64,000 bases of DNA from Bacteroidota bacterium (GTDB taxonomy: Bacteria > Bacteroidota > Ignavibacteria > Kapaibacteriales > NICIL-2). Shown piece after piece: positions 8,817 through 18,098 of the stretch. The DNA lies in the NCBI GenBank assembly GCA_019695345.1, contig JAIBAE010000002.1, positions 62,001-126,000 on the forward strand, written 5' to 3'. Numbering within the stretch: the first letter of the stretch is position 1; the number at the start of each line of letters is the position of its first letter. Made by a program: the position numbers and the translations under genes. The notes below the pieces were generated by a model that saw only the letters and a program-made list of their open reading frames with translations, made no database searches and was not told the DNA's origin.

Positions 8817-8929
8817 AACCGCAAAGTCCGCAAAGGTTATCGCAAAGTACACGAAGGTTGTAGCAACAACTCAGTCCATTCAGTATAACTTAGCGAAACT
8901 CTGCGTTGAACTTAGCGTACTTTGCGGTT
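8817..8929. repeat. long imperfect palindrome with 11-bp perfect ends
   Basis: AACCGCAAAGT at 8817-8827 is exactly complementary to ACTTTGCGGTT at 8919-8929, and related CGCAAAG and CTCTGCG motifs fill both arms. Similar 'GCAAAG...ACTTTGCGG' palindromes are, from memory, widespread in environmental Bacteroidota. Confidence 0.7.
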
Positions 8930-9018
8930 AAACAGTGCTAACAAATCCCAAATTGATTTGTGTTTATTCGTGCTATTCGTAGTTACAAAAATCTGCGATA
9001 AACCTTTTACCGAGCGGA

Positions 9019-9082
9019 AGGTTCTGTTCCGCACAGCAAGATTATTAGTTGAGTAATACTCGGGACGCGGCTTGCGATAGCA
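9019..9082 (-). repeat. family A 63-bp structured element
   Basis: The TGCTATCGC box ends 16 bp beyond the metG stop, sense to metG. Stem CCGC/GCGG with a wobble pair; tail GGAACAGAACC. Confidence 0.85.
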
Positions 9083-9097
9083 AATAAAATATATCTA

Positions 9098-11299
9098 CTA
9101 ACGAACTTCCCCGCCGCTGGGCATATCGGGTTTATCGGGTGTAATGAGTGAGAGTGTGCCATCGGGTGCGTTAACGGCAAGCACCATTCCTTGCGATTCA
9201 CTGCCCATCATTTTGCGTGGCGCAAGATTCCATACTATTACAACCATTTTGCCAATCATGTCTTCGGGTGCGTAGTACTTTGCTATACCGGCAAATATTT
9301 GGCGTTCGCCACCTTCGGTTTCAACTTTTAGTTTTAGAAGTTTTTCGCTTTTAGGTACACGCTCTGCTTCCAATACTTTTGCCGTACGCAATTTCACTTT
9401 CATAAAATCATCTATGGTGATGATATCTGATACGGGTGCTTCTTCTTGTATTGCAGTTGGTACTGTGCCTCCACCAAGTTTTTGTGTTTGCGCATCAATC
9501 ATATCGTCTTCAATTTTTGTAAAGAGAATTTCGGGAACTGTAATGGCAGTACCTTGTGGAATATGAGGCATACACACAGCATCCCACACGTTTGTACCAC
9601 GTTCGCCTTGTAATGCGGTTCCGGTGTTTACCGTTGTGCCAAGCATTTCTTGTATGCGGCGGCTTGTATCCGGAGTTATAGGAGCAAACAATGTAGCAAG
9701 TGCATCTACTGTTTGTACGCAGATGTATAATGTTTTTGCGCACTCATCGGGGTCTTGCTTACTGCTTTTCCACGGAGCGGTATCGTTAAAGTATTTATTT
9801 GCCGCTTGTGCAATATTCATGGTTTCGGTAATTGCATCGCGGAAACGGAATGCACGATAATTCTTTGCAACTGTTTGCGCGCCATAATACACTGCCGCCA
9901 CTAACAGTACATCATGCTCAGAAAAATACCGCACATGGTTTGCGGCCAGCTTTGCAGTAGCTTCTTCCGGTGTTAGGTTTGGGTTCCGCGCAAAGTCATC
10001 CGTTAATAGTTTCCATGCTTCAGGAAGTTTTGCAAAACGCTCGGGTAATGTTGGCACCTTTCCTTCAAAACTTTTATGCAGGAACTGAATACTCCTGTTA
10101 ATAAAATTCCCAAATTTACCTGCAAGCTCGCTGTTGTTGCGGGTTTGGAAATCTTTCCATGTAAAATCGCTATCGCGAGTTTCGGGGAAGTTCATTGCCA
10201 GAGCATACCGCAACGAGTCCACGTGGTTTGGGAAATCATTCACCGCATCGCGCAAGTCAATACTCCAGTTACGGCTTTTGGAAAACTTCTGTCCTTCTAA
10301 GTTCAAAAACTCGTTGGCAGGAACATTCTCCGGAACAACATATCCACCTTTTGCCATTAACATCGAAGGAAACATCAACGTATGGAACACAATGTTATCC
10401 TTGCCAATAAAGGCAACGTATTCTGTTTTTTCGTTTGTGTTGTTTTCTGTTAACCACCAATCTTTCCACGCATCTGGTTTGCCGTGTTGTTCTGCCCAGC
10501 TTTTTGTTGCGCTGATATACCCCAGCACCGCATCAAACCAAACATACAACACTTTGCCTTTGGCCTCTTCCAACGGAACAGGAACGCCCCAGGTTAAATC
10601 GCGCGTTATGGCGCGGTCGCCCAAGCCTTGTTTCAACCACGAACGCGATTGCTGCAATACATTGTCTTTCCAATCGCTATCGTGACTGTTTATATATTGT
10701 TCTAACTGTTCCTGAAACCTACCTAACGGATAATACCAGTGTTTGGTTTTACGCACTACGGGTGGCTTGCCACTTACTAACGAGCGCGGACTTTTTAAAT
10801 CTAATTGGTTGTAATACGCTCCGCAGTTATCGCATTGGTCGCCGCGGGCTTTATCACTTCCGCAGTTGGGGCAAATGCCTTCCACGTATCTATCCGGAAG
10901 AAACATATTAGCTTCTTCGTCGTAAAATTGGTCTTCTTCTTTTTCAACTAAAATTCCTTTGTTGTAGAAGTCGGTAAACCATTCTTGTGCAATATGGTGA
11001 TGGCTGGAATCGGAAGTCCGCCCGTACATATCGTAACTCATGCCTAAGCGAATAAAAGCATCAAGGTTAGCGGTATGGTAGCGGTCAATATTCTCTTTTG
11101 GGGTAATGCCTTCTTGTTCGGCTTTAATGGTAATAGCAACACCGTGTTCGTCCGAGCCACAGATATACAGCACACGCTCTCCGCACAGGCGTAAAAACCG
11201 AACGTATAAATCTGCCGGAAGGTACGCACCCGCCACGTGCCCTAAGTGAATATATCCGTTTGCATACGGCAACGCCGATGTAATTAAATGTCGTTTCAT
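9098..11299 (-). CDS. metG: methionine-tRNA ligase
   Basis: The 733-residue enzyme charges tRNA-Met in the cytoplasm. The class I HIGH motif is HLGH in YANGYIHLGHVAGAYL (residues ~12-24). A zinc knuckle lies at ~145-160 (CPNCGSDKARGDQCDNC). The KMSKS motif appears as KFSKS in GQKFSKSRNW near residue 340. A C-terminal EMAP/Arc1p-like tRNA-binding domain starts near DDFMKVKLRTAKV (~625) and runs to the end. This is the MetG type 1 layout with full length. Start ATG at 11299 begins MKRHLITSALPYANG, the family N terminus. It is monocistronic, with family A elements after its stop and upstream of its start. Confidence 0.97.
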   Translation of the reverse strand: MKRHLITSALPYANGYIHLGHVAGAYLPADLYVRFLRLCGERVLYICGSDEHGVAITIKAEQEGITPKENIDRYHTANLDAFIRLGMSYDMYGRTSDSSHHHIAQEWFTDFYNKGILVEKEEDQFYDEEANMFLPDRYVEGICPNCGSDKARGDQCDNCGAYYNQLDLKSPRSLVSGKPPVVRKTKHWYYPLGRFQEQLEQYINSHDSDWKDNVLQQSRSWLKQGLGDRAITRDLTWGVPVPLEEAKGKVLYVWFDAVLGYISATKSWAEQHGKPDAWKDWWLTENNTNEKTEYVAFIGKDNIVFHTLMFPSMLMAKGGYVVPENVPANEFLNLEGQKFSKSRNWSIDLRDAVNDFPNHVDSLRYALAMNFPETRDSDFTWKDFQTRNNSELAGKFGNFINRSIQFLHKSFEGKVPTLPERFAKLPEAWKLLTDDFARNPNLTPEEATAKLAANHVRYFSEHDVLLVAAVYYGAQTVAKNYRAFRFRDAITETMNIAQAANKYFNDTAPWKSSKQDPDECAKTLYICVQTVDALATLFAPITPDTSRRIQEMLGTTVNTGTALQGERGTNVWDAVCMPHIPQGTAITVPEILFTKIEDDMIDAQTQKLGGGTVPTAIQEEAPVSDIITIDDFMKVKLRTAKVLEAERVPKSEKLLKLKVETEGGERQIFAGIAKYYAPEDMIGKMVVIVWNLAPRKMMGSESQGMVLAVNAPDGTLSLITPDKPDMPSGGEVR

Positions 11300-11383
11300 A
11301 CAATTGGTGAAATCAAATTCGTTGGTAATGAACTATCCGGAACACTGCAAAGATACACACGGACATCTGTAACCACACATGTT

Positions 11384-11428
11384 GTGTAAGGAGTTTAGCA
11401 AATGCGTCTCCTGACACGCCCTTTTTTT
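11384..11428 (+). repeat. terminator-like hairpin related to one at 17779
   Basis: GTGTAAGGAG and CTCCTGACAC pair with one mismatch, followed by a run of seven T. No plus-strand gene precedes it, so a terminator role is unclear. The hairpin and loop resemble the complement of 17779-17808. Confidence 0.45.
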
Positions 11429-11490
11429 GCTGTCGCATGACCGCACCAAATGCACCAACATGGCAAAGCATACCACGTGCGGGACAGAAC
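11428..11490 (+). repeat. family A 63-bp structured element
   Basis: Left unit of the composite. Box TGCTGTCGC follows a run of T. Six-base stem CCGCAC/GTGCGG; tail GGACAGAAC. Confidence 0.88.
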
Positions 11491-11643
11491 AACCATCAAG
11501 TAAAAACGGTATCGTGGCTTATAGAGGTGCATCACCCGGCAAGCATATTTTCTTAGCAACACCTTCTCCCAATCTGTATTACAGGTATCCTTTCCTCCTT
11601 CATCATCCAAAGCTGTACGGTAACAGTACGTAATGTACATTGA

Positions 11644-11706
11644 GGTTCTTTCCGGCAGTAAGAGGTTGTTTTATAGCCTACTGCTTGGTGCCGCAATGCG
11701 ATAGCA
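11644..11706 (-). repeat. family A 63-bp structured element
   Basis: Right unit of the composite; its TGCTATCGC box ends 4 bp beyond the DUF1501 stop codon. Stem CGGCA/TGCCG, a compensated variant of the usual CCGCA/TGCGG. Confidence 0.88.
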
Positions 11707-11709
11707 CAA

Positions 11710-13293
11710 TTATCTAAGAACTACCATTGGTATTACATGTTGTGTTCTTGCTGTTTGTATGCGCCAATAGTAGTTGCCGCTTTGCAAATGCTGTGTTGCG
11801 TATTGAATTGTGTGATTACCTTTGGGTAAGGTCTTTTCCAGAATTATCTCTATTTCCTTACCTATGTTGTTATACAGAGAAAGTTTGGTTGGTGTTTCAT
11901 CGGAAACAATGGTTATCTGGCAATTATTACTAACAGGATTAGGTGTACACGTACATGATACACTTGATTGCTGTTTGGTATCTGTATCGTTAACAGAGGA
12001 TGCCGTACTGCCTTTTATAATTGGAAGAAGCGGGAAGTTTTTATACAACACGTTTTGTATATCTTGTTGCGGAACACACAGCCAATCGTGTAACAACGAC
12101 GCATACACCGAACGGAAGTCATACGTCATGGCAACATTATCTCTAAGCGTAACCGTTGCAGGAATAACAGGATTACTCCCAATAATTCCGCCGGTAACAT
12201 TCGTCCCGAAAACAAACAACGGGGCAGCAGCACCGTGGTCGGTTCCAAGATTAGCATTCTCTTGTATTCTTCTGCCAAACTCGCTGATGGTTATTCCGGT
12301 AACTTTATCTGCAATACCAAGTAACTGTATATCATCCTGAAATGCCGTAACAGCTTCCGAAAGTTGCAGTAATAGATTTGGATGTGTGTGCGGGTTTCCC
12401 TGCCGTATGGTATTCTGGCTTGCGTGTGTATCGTACCCCGGCTGAGTTACAATGTATATTCTGGTTTTTAAACCACCTGCAATCAGCTGCGCAACAATTC
12501 TCAGTTGGTCGGCAAGGAGATTATTACCTTTTGTTGGATACAGTGTTGATTTGTTTTGTGTTTTGTTGGCCGCATCCATTACGGGCTTTGCAAAATTCTG
12601 GATTTGTAATCCTGTTTCTCTGATAAATGATACCTGATACTGAAACTGTGTGTTGGTAGCTGAACTATTTCCAAAGTTTACAATATTGGAGTAGTTGTTG
12701 GGTTCGTTAAATGCTATACCTGTGTTAGCTGTTTCCGAAGCAAGCGATGTAGAAACAATGTTCCCAATTTGTATTGCAACCGGATGTGTAACGGAACCTT
12801 TTGGATAACCTTTAGGAAATCCCGGATATTGTGTATCTAACCAACGCCCCAACCAACCGGAGGTAACTACTTTATCGGAATCTGATGCTGTTAACCATAT
12901 ATCCGTTGAACGAAAATGAGAGAAATCCGGTGAGGGATACCCAACATTTTGTACAATACAAACTTTACCTTCCTTATACAGATTGTTTATGCCGCTAAGA
13001 TTAGGATGTAACCCAACCGAGTCTGTTATTTTTAATATGCTTTTCTCATCAACTGCAAGTGTAGGTCGTGCTGCATAATATTGTGCATATTGGTCTATAG
13101 GGATTACCGTATTTAGCCCATCATTACCCCCAACCAACTGTATCAAAACCAATACTCGGTCTTCGCAGGCAACATCTGCAAGCGCGTTGTAAAATTCCGG
13201 CTGACCTGAAAATGCGCGCACACTAAACCCTTGAAGCATAAATGGTAATACTGCTCCGGCTCCAACTGTTTGTAAAAAGGTTCTACGTTTCAT
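11710..13293 (-). CDS. DUF1501 family protein with T9SS sorting domain
   Basis: The 527-residue exported protein opens MKRRTFLQTVGAGA, a twin-arginine-like signal. The DUF1501 body (about residues 45-420) is sulfatase-like: VLIQLVGGNDGLNTVIP near 50, DFSHFRSTDIW near 125, and GTDHGAAAPLFVFG near 345. A C-terminal domain from CTCTPNPVSNNCQ to HVIPMVVLR is a T9SS type A signal, so it is likely carried to the surface. DUF1501 and DUF1800 genes are routinely paired in many phyla and their biochemical function is not established. It follows DUF1800 by 55 bp in the same operon. Confidence 0.88.
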   Translation of the reverse strand: MKRRTFLQTVGAGAVLPFMLQGFSVRAFSGQPEFYNALADVACEDRVLVLIQLVGGNDGLNTVIPIDQYAQYYAARPTLAVDEKSILKITDSVGLHPNLSGINNLYKEGKVCIVQNVGYPSPDFSHFRSTDIWLTASDSDKVVTSGWLGRWLDTQYPGFPKGYPKGSVTHPVAIQIGNIVSTSLASETANTGIAFNEPNNYSNIVNFGNSSATNTQFQYQVSFIRETGLQIQNFAKPVMDAANKTQNKSTLYPTKGNNLLADQLRIVAQLIAGGLKTRIYIVTQPGYDTHASQNTIRQGNPHTHPNLLLQLSEAVTAFQDDIQLLGIADKVTGITISEFGRRIQENANLGTDHGAAAPLFVFGTNVTGGIIGSNPVIPATVTLRDNVAMTYDFRSVYASLLHDWLCVPQQDIQNVLYKNFPLLPIIKGSTASSVNDTDTKQQSSVSCTCTPNPVSNNCQITIVSDETPTKLSLYNNIGKEIEIILEKTLPKGNHTIQYATQHLQSGNYYWRIQTARTQHVIPMVVLR

Positions 13294-13348
13294 AGTATTG
13301 ATATTCTTACATTGTAATCTGAGTTACAGTTGTACGTACTTGATACAC

Positions 13349-14962
13349 CTACGATACTTGATATTCTGCCATTGATAAAATATAGCGTAACAGCCCACGC
13401 AGTTTATCTTCAACATTTTTCTTTTTCTGTGTATCTGCCGGATTGCTTACATACGCATTCCACTCTGCTATCCATTCGTAATCGGGCAATCCGTTCAGTA
13501 CAATTTGTTTAAGCTGTTTTTTTACTTCATCGGGTGCAGGAAGCGGGAATGCTATTTCGCACCAGTCATTAATTAATACATTTATATCATCGGGTGTTGA
13601 TGATTGCATTGCTAATGGAATAACATCAATCAAGGTATTTGTTGTTTTATCATCCAATAGCAATCCATCGGAACAAACATCGGTAATAAACCGTGAACGC
13701 TTTTGAAGCGTGGCTAAGTTAATCCATATTTGATAAAAGGACGGCTTTTGCCAATAGGCCGGCCAACCTGCAACATTTGGTGGTGATAGCAATTCCATCT
13801 GGATACTTGCCATAGTTTTATGTAACGTTCTCCAAGCTATATACTGCTCCTGATACGCAGTAGATGCCGGATAAAATGTAGCCGATGGAAATGCACGAAT
13901 TGTACCCACAACATACTCCACCGGATTTTTAATAATGGCACCATATATTGCCTCGTTGTAAAAGTGTGTACTTTTAAATAAGGTTTGTAATACAGGTTTT
14001 ATTTCATAGTTATTCTTTATGAATATCTCTGCCAGTGGTGCAATTATGTTCTTTTCGATAGTTTCATTGATATTACAATCAACAAACCAGCAATAGAGTT
14101 TCCTAATGATAAACTTTGATGTTTCCTGATTGGCAAATATCATGGTAATAAGTTCATCCAGTTCTTTTCGAGCATCTTTTTCCGCCTCACCGCCTTTTAT
14201 TATTGTGTTACCATAACTGGCTGAAAACTGTTTATTACCGGAATCATGATTATCCGCAATAAACACAACCGAAATAGGAGGTGTTACTTCAATCCATCCT
14301 GTTAATATTCTTGCTGCCTGTTTAATATCTTCTTCGGTGTACGTAGTTGTAGAACCGGAAGTGCCTTTTCCAACAGTAAACAATTCCTGTAATTCTCTGC
14401 CGAAGTTTTCGTTGGGATGCTCTTTTACATTATCACTCCCGTTAAGGAACCTCAGCATTGCAGGGTCTAACGTAATGTGCTTTACCAATTCCTTAAAGTT
14501 ACCAAGAGCATATTGTCTGAACAAAGCGTTTTGTTTATACATATACCTTGCATCATTCACCATATTTGCTTCTGTGGCAAAATGGTTGTGCCAAAACAAT
14601 GTCATCTTCTCGGTAATAGTTGGTGGTTTATCAACCGATTGGTACAACATTTCACCAACCCACCATGCTTGTAACATTAGCAACCAATCCGGTTCAAAGC
14701 GTAAATCATACGGAGCATCCAACCACGTGGAGCCTTGTTGTATTCCATTTAAGGTACTATATGCCGGTGGAGATGGAGGTTGCTGTGATACCATTAGCAA
14801 CGAATCTACTGCTTCACTCATGGGCATACTGCTTAATCGGGCAATGTTATCTCTTGTTACGCCAAACAGAAGTCGGCGTCCTAAATGAGCTGCTTGCACT
14901 CTGGTCCAAGAACCGGTGTATTCTTCCAGAGACGCTGTTGTAATGTAAGCAGGTGTTTTCAT
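13349..14962 (-). CDS. DUF1800 family protein
   Basis: The 537-residue protein matches DUF1800: HLGRRLLFGVTRDNIARL near the N terminus, MTLFWHNHFATE near residue 130, NENFGRELQELFTVG near 185, and SPPNVAGWPAY near 400. No signal peptide is obvious; the start at 14962 (MKTPAYITT) gives the family N terminus and a longer frame to 15010 is not supported. It is the first gene of the DUF1800-DUF1501 operon. The pair is thought to act together in the envelope, but no reaction is known. Confidence 0.88.
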   Translation of the reverse strand: MKTPAYITTASLEEYTGSWTRVQAAHLGRRLLFGVTRDNIARLSSMPMSEAVDSLLMVSQQPPSPPAYSTLNGIQQGSTWLDAPYDLRFEPDWLLMLQAWWVGEMLYQSVDKPPTITEKMTLFWHNHFATEANMVNDARYMYKQNALFRQYALGNFKELVKHITLDPAMLRFLNGSDNVKEHPNENFGRELQELFTVGKGTSGSTTTYTEEDIKQAARILTGWIEVTPPISVVFIADNHDSGNKQFSASYGNTIIKGGEAEKDARKELDELITMIFANQETSKFIIRKLYCWFVDCNINETIEKNIIAPLAEIFIKNNYEIKPVLQTLFKSTHFYNEAIYGAIIKNPVEYVVGTIRAFPSATFYPASTAYQEQYIAWRTLHKTMASIQMELLSPPNVAGWPAYWQKPSFYQIWINLATLQKRSRFITDVCSDGLLLDDKTTNTLIDVIPLAMQSSTPDDINVLINDWCEIAFPLPAPDEVKKQLKQIVLNGLPDYEWIAEWNAYVSNPADTQKKKNVEDKLRGLLRYILSMAEYQVS

Positions 14963-15084
14963 TGTGTAAGGTACTGATATAATGTGTGCAGAACAACCAC
15001 GTATTTGCAATACTTTAAAGTTATACCAAAAACAACTTACAACATCAGATAGAAATATCCGATAGTATTTTTATGAGAAGTTGT

Positions 15085-15146
15085 TGCTAACGCATGACCG
15101 CGCCCAACGGACTAAAAAGCAAAGCATCCCACACGCGGGACAGAAC
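15085..15146 (+). repeat. family A 63-bp structured element
   Basis: Box TGCTAACGC. Stem CCGCG/CGCGG, in which the fifth pair is changed on both sides compared with the usual CCGCA/TGCGG. Confidence 0.88.
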
Positions 15147-15301
15147 ACCCTGCACATAAAAACGGGTATCGTGGATAGTAGAATAGAAATACCCGGCAAA
15201 CATATTTCCCCTCAACAACTCCTCATCCCAATCATAAGTACATATACCTTCTACTCCCTTATCATCCAAAGTTGCAGAGTAACCATACCTAATATACCGA
15301 A

Positions 15302-15364
15302 GGTTCTCTCCGGCAGTGTAAGGTTGTTTTGCAGATTGCCATTTGGTGCCGCAATGCGATAGCA
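15302..15364 (-). repeat. family A 63-bp structured element
   Basis: Stem CGGCA/TGCCG; tail GGAGAGAACC. Its TGCTATCGC end faces the OmpA-family gene start 77 bp away. Confidence 0.88.
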
Positions 15365-15440
15365 AATGTTTATGCAAGCAATACCGCACATTGCTGTATA
15401 TTAGAGTATCGTGTTTAACTACATTTTAGGGAGAATGCCG

Positions 15441-17759
15441 ATGCAATGGAAAACCCATATACAATCGTGCTTGTTTGCAATGGCCTTGCTACTACCAATA
15501 TCTGCACTGGCACAAAGCGATGCCGGACGTGCCGGCTTTGGCTTTAATGCAGGTGCTGCTAAATACTTTGGCGAGTTTTCGGACAACTCGTGGTGGCTTG
15601 GAGGAGACATATTTTTCCGCTATAATATGATGTCGTATTTATCCTTGCAGGCACAGTTTGCGTATGCTAACCCACGCTTTAGGGTTAATGTAGATAATAA
15701 TATTACTCGCTATACCGATTATTTTGGCGGCTCGGCAGAGAACCCCAACACCAATGCCAAAGAAGGTGGTACGTTTCCTAATGGTACGGCTATTTCCGGT
15801 GCAAACGAAAACAACCGAAATAACACCCGCATTTTTTCGTACGAGGTGTTGGCGTCGTTAAACTTATTACCCGGCGAAAAGTTTGTTCCGTATATCTTTG
15901 GCGGCGTGGGTTTAATGAGTTATCAGGTGCGTCCGGGTTTGGCAGGCGGTGGCGGACTTGGCGCGGGCGGCAGTGTTGGTGTGCTTCCGGGGCAATCGGC
16001 AGGGTTATATAAAACCGAAGGTCTTAACGGTGGACTTGTGTTTCCCGTTGGTGGTGGCTTTGAGTTATACCTAAGCGACGACCTTGTATTAAACGGCAGG
16101 GCAACATACCGATTTACCGGAACCGATTATCTTGATGATTACAAACCCGGCACCATGAAGGTTGCCGGCAACCCAGGCGGTGCTGTTTTAGCCGCACCAA
16201 GCGGTATTGATGCAGGCGGTAACGATGCATTCTTTACTACCGGATTGGGCTTTACCTATTATGTGTTTGGCGATGCCGACTTTGATAAAGATGGTGTGAG
16301 CAATGCACAAGAAAAACAACTTGGCACCGATGAAAATAACCCCGACACCGATGGCGACGGACTTCCCGACGGGTACGAGTACCGCGGCTTGCGCAACACG
16401 CCAAAAGGTTTTTCGGAAGAATACATTGCGGCACTGCCAAAAGATGCGCAACGCACCGACCCTAAAAAGCCCGACACCGATGGCGACGGGCTTAACGATA
16501 AAGATGAAATTGTTCTGCATAAAACAAATCCGATTAGTGCCGATACCGATGGCGACCGCATGAAAGACGGCGAAGAGATTGCACGCAAAACAAATCCGTT
16601 AAACGCCGATACTGATGGCGATGGTTTGATTGACGGCGATGAAGTTGATACATACAAAACCGACCCATTAAATACCGATACCGATAAAGACGGCTTAACC
16701 GACGGCGACGAAGTGAAAAAATACTCAACATCACCAACAGCTGCCGATACCGATAAAGATGGCATTAACGATGGCGAAGAAGTAAACAAAACAAAAACAA
16801 ATCCAACAAAAGAAGACAGCGATAGCGATGGGTTAACCGATGGTGCTGAATTACAGCAGTACAAAACAAACCCAACCAACATCGATTCCGATGGCGATGG
16901 ATTAAACGACGGCGAAGAAGTAAACAAATACAAAACAAATCCTAACAATGTTGATACCGACGGCGACGGACTTAAAGATGGTGAAGAAGTAAACACCTAT
17001 AAAACAAATCCTGCAAATGTTGATAGCGATGGCGATAAAGTGAACGACGGCGAAGAAGTAAACAAATACAAAACAAATCCAACCAATGTTGATAGCGACG
17101 GCGATGGATTAAAAGACGGCGAGGAAATTAACGGCTACGGACCCAAACTTGTAAAAACAAATCCGAATGCCGCTGATACCGATGGCGATAAACTTAGCGA
17201 TGCAAAAGAACAAAACGATATCGGCACCGACCCCAACAATCCTGATACCGACGGCGATACTGTTAAAGACGGCGACGATGGATGTCCGCTAACACCGGGT
17301 ATTGCACAAGCAACCGCAACCACACGCGCGGGATGTCCTGAAGCACCAAAAATCAAGATTGGAACAAAAACCGACTTCCCGGATATTTTGTTTATTGTAA
17401 ACACCGATGAATTCAACTACGAAGAACCCGGCACGCGTCCATCGCTTGCTAAGTTGTTAGAGTATGTTAACCAGTGCGATAACCTGCAAGTAGGTTTGGA
17501 AGGTCACGCTTCCAGCGAGGGCAATCCAAAACGTAATCAGGAATTATCAGACCTCCGCGCTAAACGAGTAAAAACGTGGTTAATAGAACAAGGTGTAAAA
17601 CCCGAAAAACTTGTTGGAGCAATTGGCTACGGAAGTTCACAACTAAAGGTACAAGAACCAACTGCTGCTGCTGCAAAGAAAATGAAGAAAGAAGAAGTAG
17701 AAGCAGTACGCAAACAAAACCGCCGCATCACCGTTGTAGTTAAACGCGCTTGCGATTAA
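15441..17759 (+). CDS. OmpA-family protein with 14 thrombospondin type 3 repeats
   Basis: The 772-residue outer-membrane protein has a signal peptide (to about LAQS), an N-terminal beta-barrel (~20-275, starting AGFGFNAGAAKYFGE), then about 14 calcium-binding units of ~23 residues with core DTDGDGLxDGEE (~275-630), and a C-terminal OmpA peptidoglycan-binding domain with EGHASSEGNPKRNQELSDLR. It probably anchors the outer membrane to peptidoglycan, with a calcium-stiffened linker. AGGGAG at 15428 is 7 nt before the ATG at 15441, which decides the start over 15411 and 15435. The ~69-bp repeats make the DNA prone to expansion or contraction. Confidence 0.92.
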   Translation: MQWKTHIQSCLFAMALLLPISALAQSDAGRAGFGFNAGAAKYFGEFSDNSWWLGGDIFFRYNMMSYLSLQAQFAYANPRFRVNVDNNITRYTDYFGGSAENPNTNAKEGGTFPNGTAISGANENNRNNTRIFSYEVLASLNLLPGEKFVPYIFGGVGLMSYQVRPGLAGGGGLGAGGSVGVLPGQSAGLYKTEGLNGGLVFPVGGGFELYLSDDLVLNGRATYRFTGTDYLDDYKPGTMKVAGNPGGAVLAAPSGIDAGGNDAFFTTGLGFTYYVFGDADFDKDGVSNAQEKQLGTDENNPDTDGDGLPDGYEYRGLRNTPKGFSEEYIAALPKDAQRTDPKKPDTDGDGLNDKDEIVLHKTNPISADTDGDRMKDGEEIARKTNPLNADTDGDGLIDGDEVDTYKTDPLNTDTDKDGLTDGDEVKKYSTSPTAADTDKDGINDGEEVNKTKTNPTKEDSDSDGLTDGAELQQYKTNPTNIDSDGDGLNDGEEVNKYKTNPNNVDTDGDGLKDGEEVNTYKTNPANVDSDGDKVNDGEEVNKYKTNPTNVDSDGDGLKDGEEINGYGPKLVKTNPNAADTDGDKLSDAKEQNDIGTDPNNPDTDGDTVKDGDDGCPLTPGIAQATATTRAGCPEAPKIKIGTKTDFPDILFIVNTDEFNYEEPGTRPSLAKLLEYVNQCDNLQVGLEGHASSEGNPKRNQELSDLRAKRVKTWLIEQGVKPEKLVGAIGYGSSQLKVQEPTAAAAKKMKKEEVEAVRKQNRRITVVVKRACD

Positions 17760-17778
17760 CACAACACACAACAGTCAT

Positions 17779-17808
17779 GTCAGGAGACACGTCGTTTAAC
17801 TCCTGACA
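17779..17808. repeat. hairpin after the OmpA gene
   Basis: A perfect stem TGTCAGGAG/CTCCTGACA without a T-run, 20 bp after the stop. It resembles the complement of the hairpin at 11384. Confidence 0.5.
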
Positions 17809-17821
17809 CGCGTATTAATAC

Positions 17822-17857
17822 AAAGGCAAGTATTCGCATAGAGTACTTGCCTTTTTT
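17822..17857 (+). terminator. Rho-independent terminator of the OmpA gene
   Basis: A 10-bp stem AAGGCAAGTA/TACTTGCCTT followed by a T-run. A family A element begins 6 bp after it. Confidence 0.9.
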
Positions 17858-17862
17858 GTTTC

Positions 17863-17925
17863 TGCTATCGCAGTCCGCACCAAACGTTGTTGCGCTATCC
17901 ATCATTCATCTGCGGGAAAGTAACT
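17863..17925 (+). repeat. family A 63-bp structured element
   Basis: It starts just after the terminator T-run. Stem CCGCA/TGCGG; tail GGAAAGTAACT. Confidence 0.85.
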
Positions 17926-18098
17926 TCTGCAACAAACAGCATTGTTCGTGAGAGATGTGTTGGTATGTTTGTGAAGTATTGATAATACATCTTTTTTACA
18001 TATAAATTACAAGTAATTCTGAAAGATTATCAATGGAAGTGAATACTGTATCGTGAGACTCGATAGAAGACTTCTATATTAGACTTAACGCACAAGGA

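Larger units (their letters stand above)
8693..9097. other. 405-bp intergenic region made of repeats
   Basis: Between the convergent ctlX and metG genes lie two family A elements pointing inward (8708-8771 and 9019-9082) and a large palindrome (8817-8929). I see no gene. Confidence 0.7.
11428..11706. mobile_element. MITE-like composite of two inward-facing family A elements
   Basis: Two family A units (11428-11490 plus, 11644-11706 minus) form terminal inverted repeats around ~150 bp with no ORF. The whole 279 bp resembles the 280-bp element at 15085-15364 in the same orientation: both have GGTATCGTGG 18 nt inside the left unit and a shared ATCATCCAAAG. No transposase is present, so if mobile it is non-autonomous. 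Confidence 0.65.
15085..15364. mobile_element. MITE-like composite of two inward-facing family A elements
   Basis: It is a 280-bp relative of the element at 11428-11706, in the same orientation, so the DUF1800-DUF1501 operon is bracketed by direct copies. Units at 15085-15146 and 15302-15364 form the ends; GGTATCGTGG lies at 15165. No ORF. Confidence 0.65.

Noticed and set aside
11428-15364. Composite transposon carrying DUF1800-DUF1501
   Set aside because: The 280-bp flanking repeats encode no transposase and no target duplication was found, so only a non-autonomous repeat pair is claimed.
16259-16996. 245-codon minus-strand frame opposite the OmpA gene
   Set aside because: It is a shadow of the GATACCGATGGCGA-type repeats; the Ser/Pro/Val-rich product repeats with the same period.
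16280-17290. Possible CRISPR or satellite array
   Set aside because: The ~69-bp periodicity is fully explained by thrombospondin type 3 repeats in a continuous reading frame.
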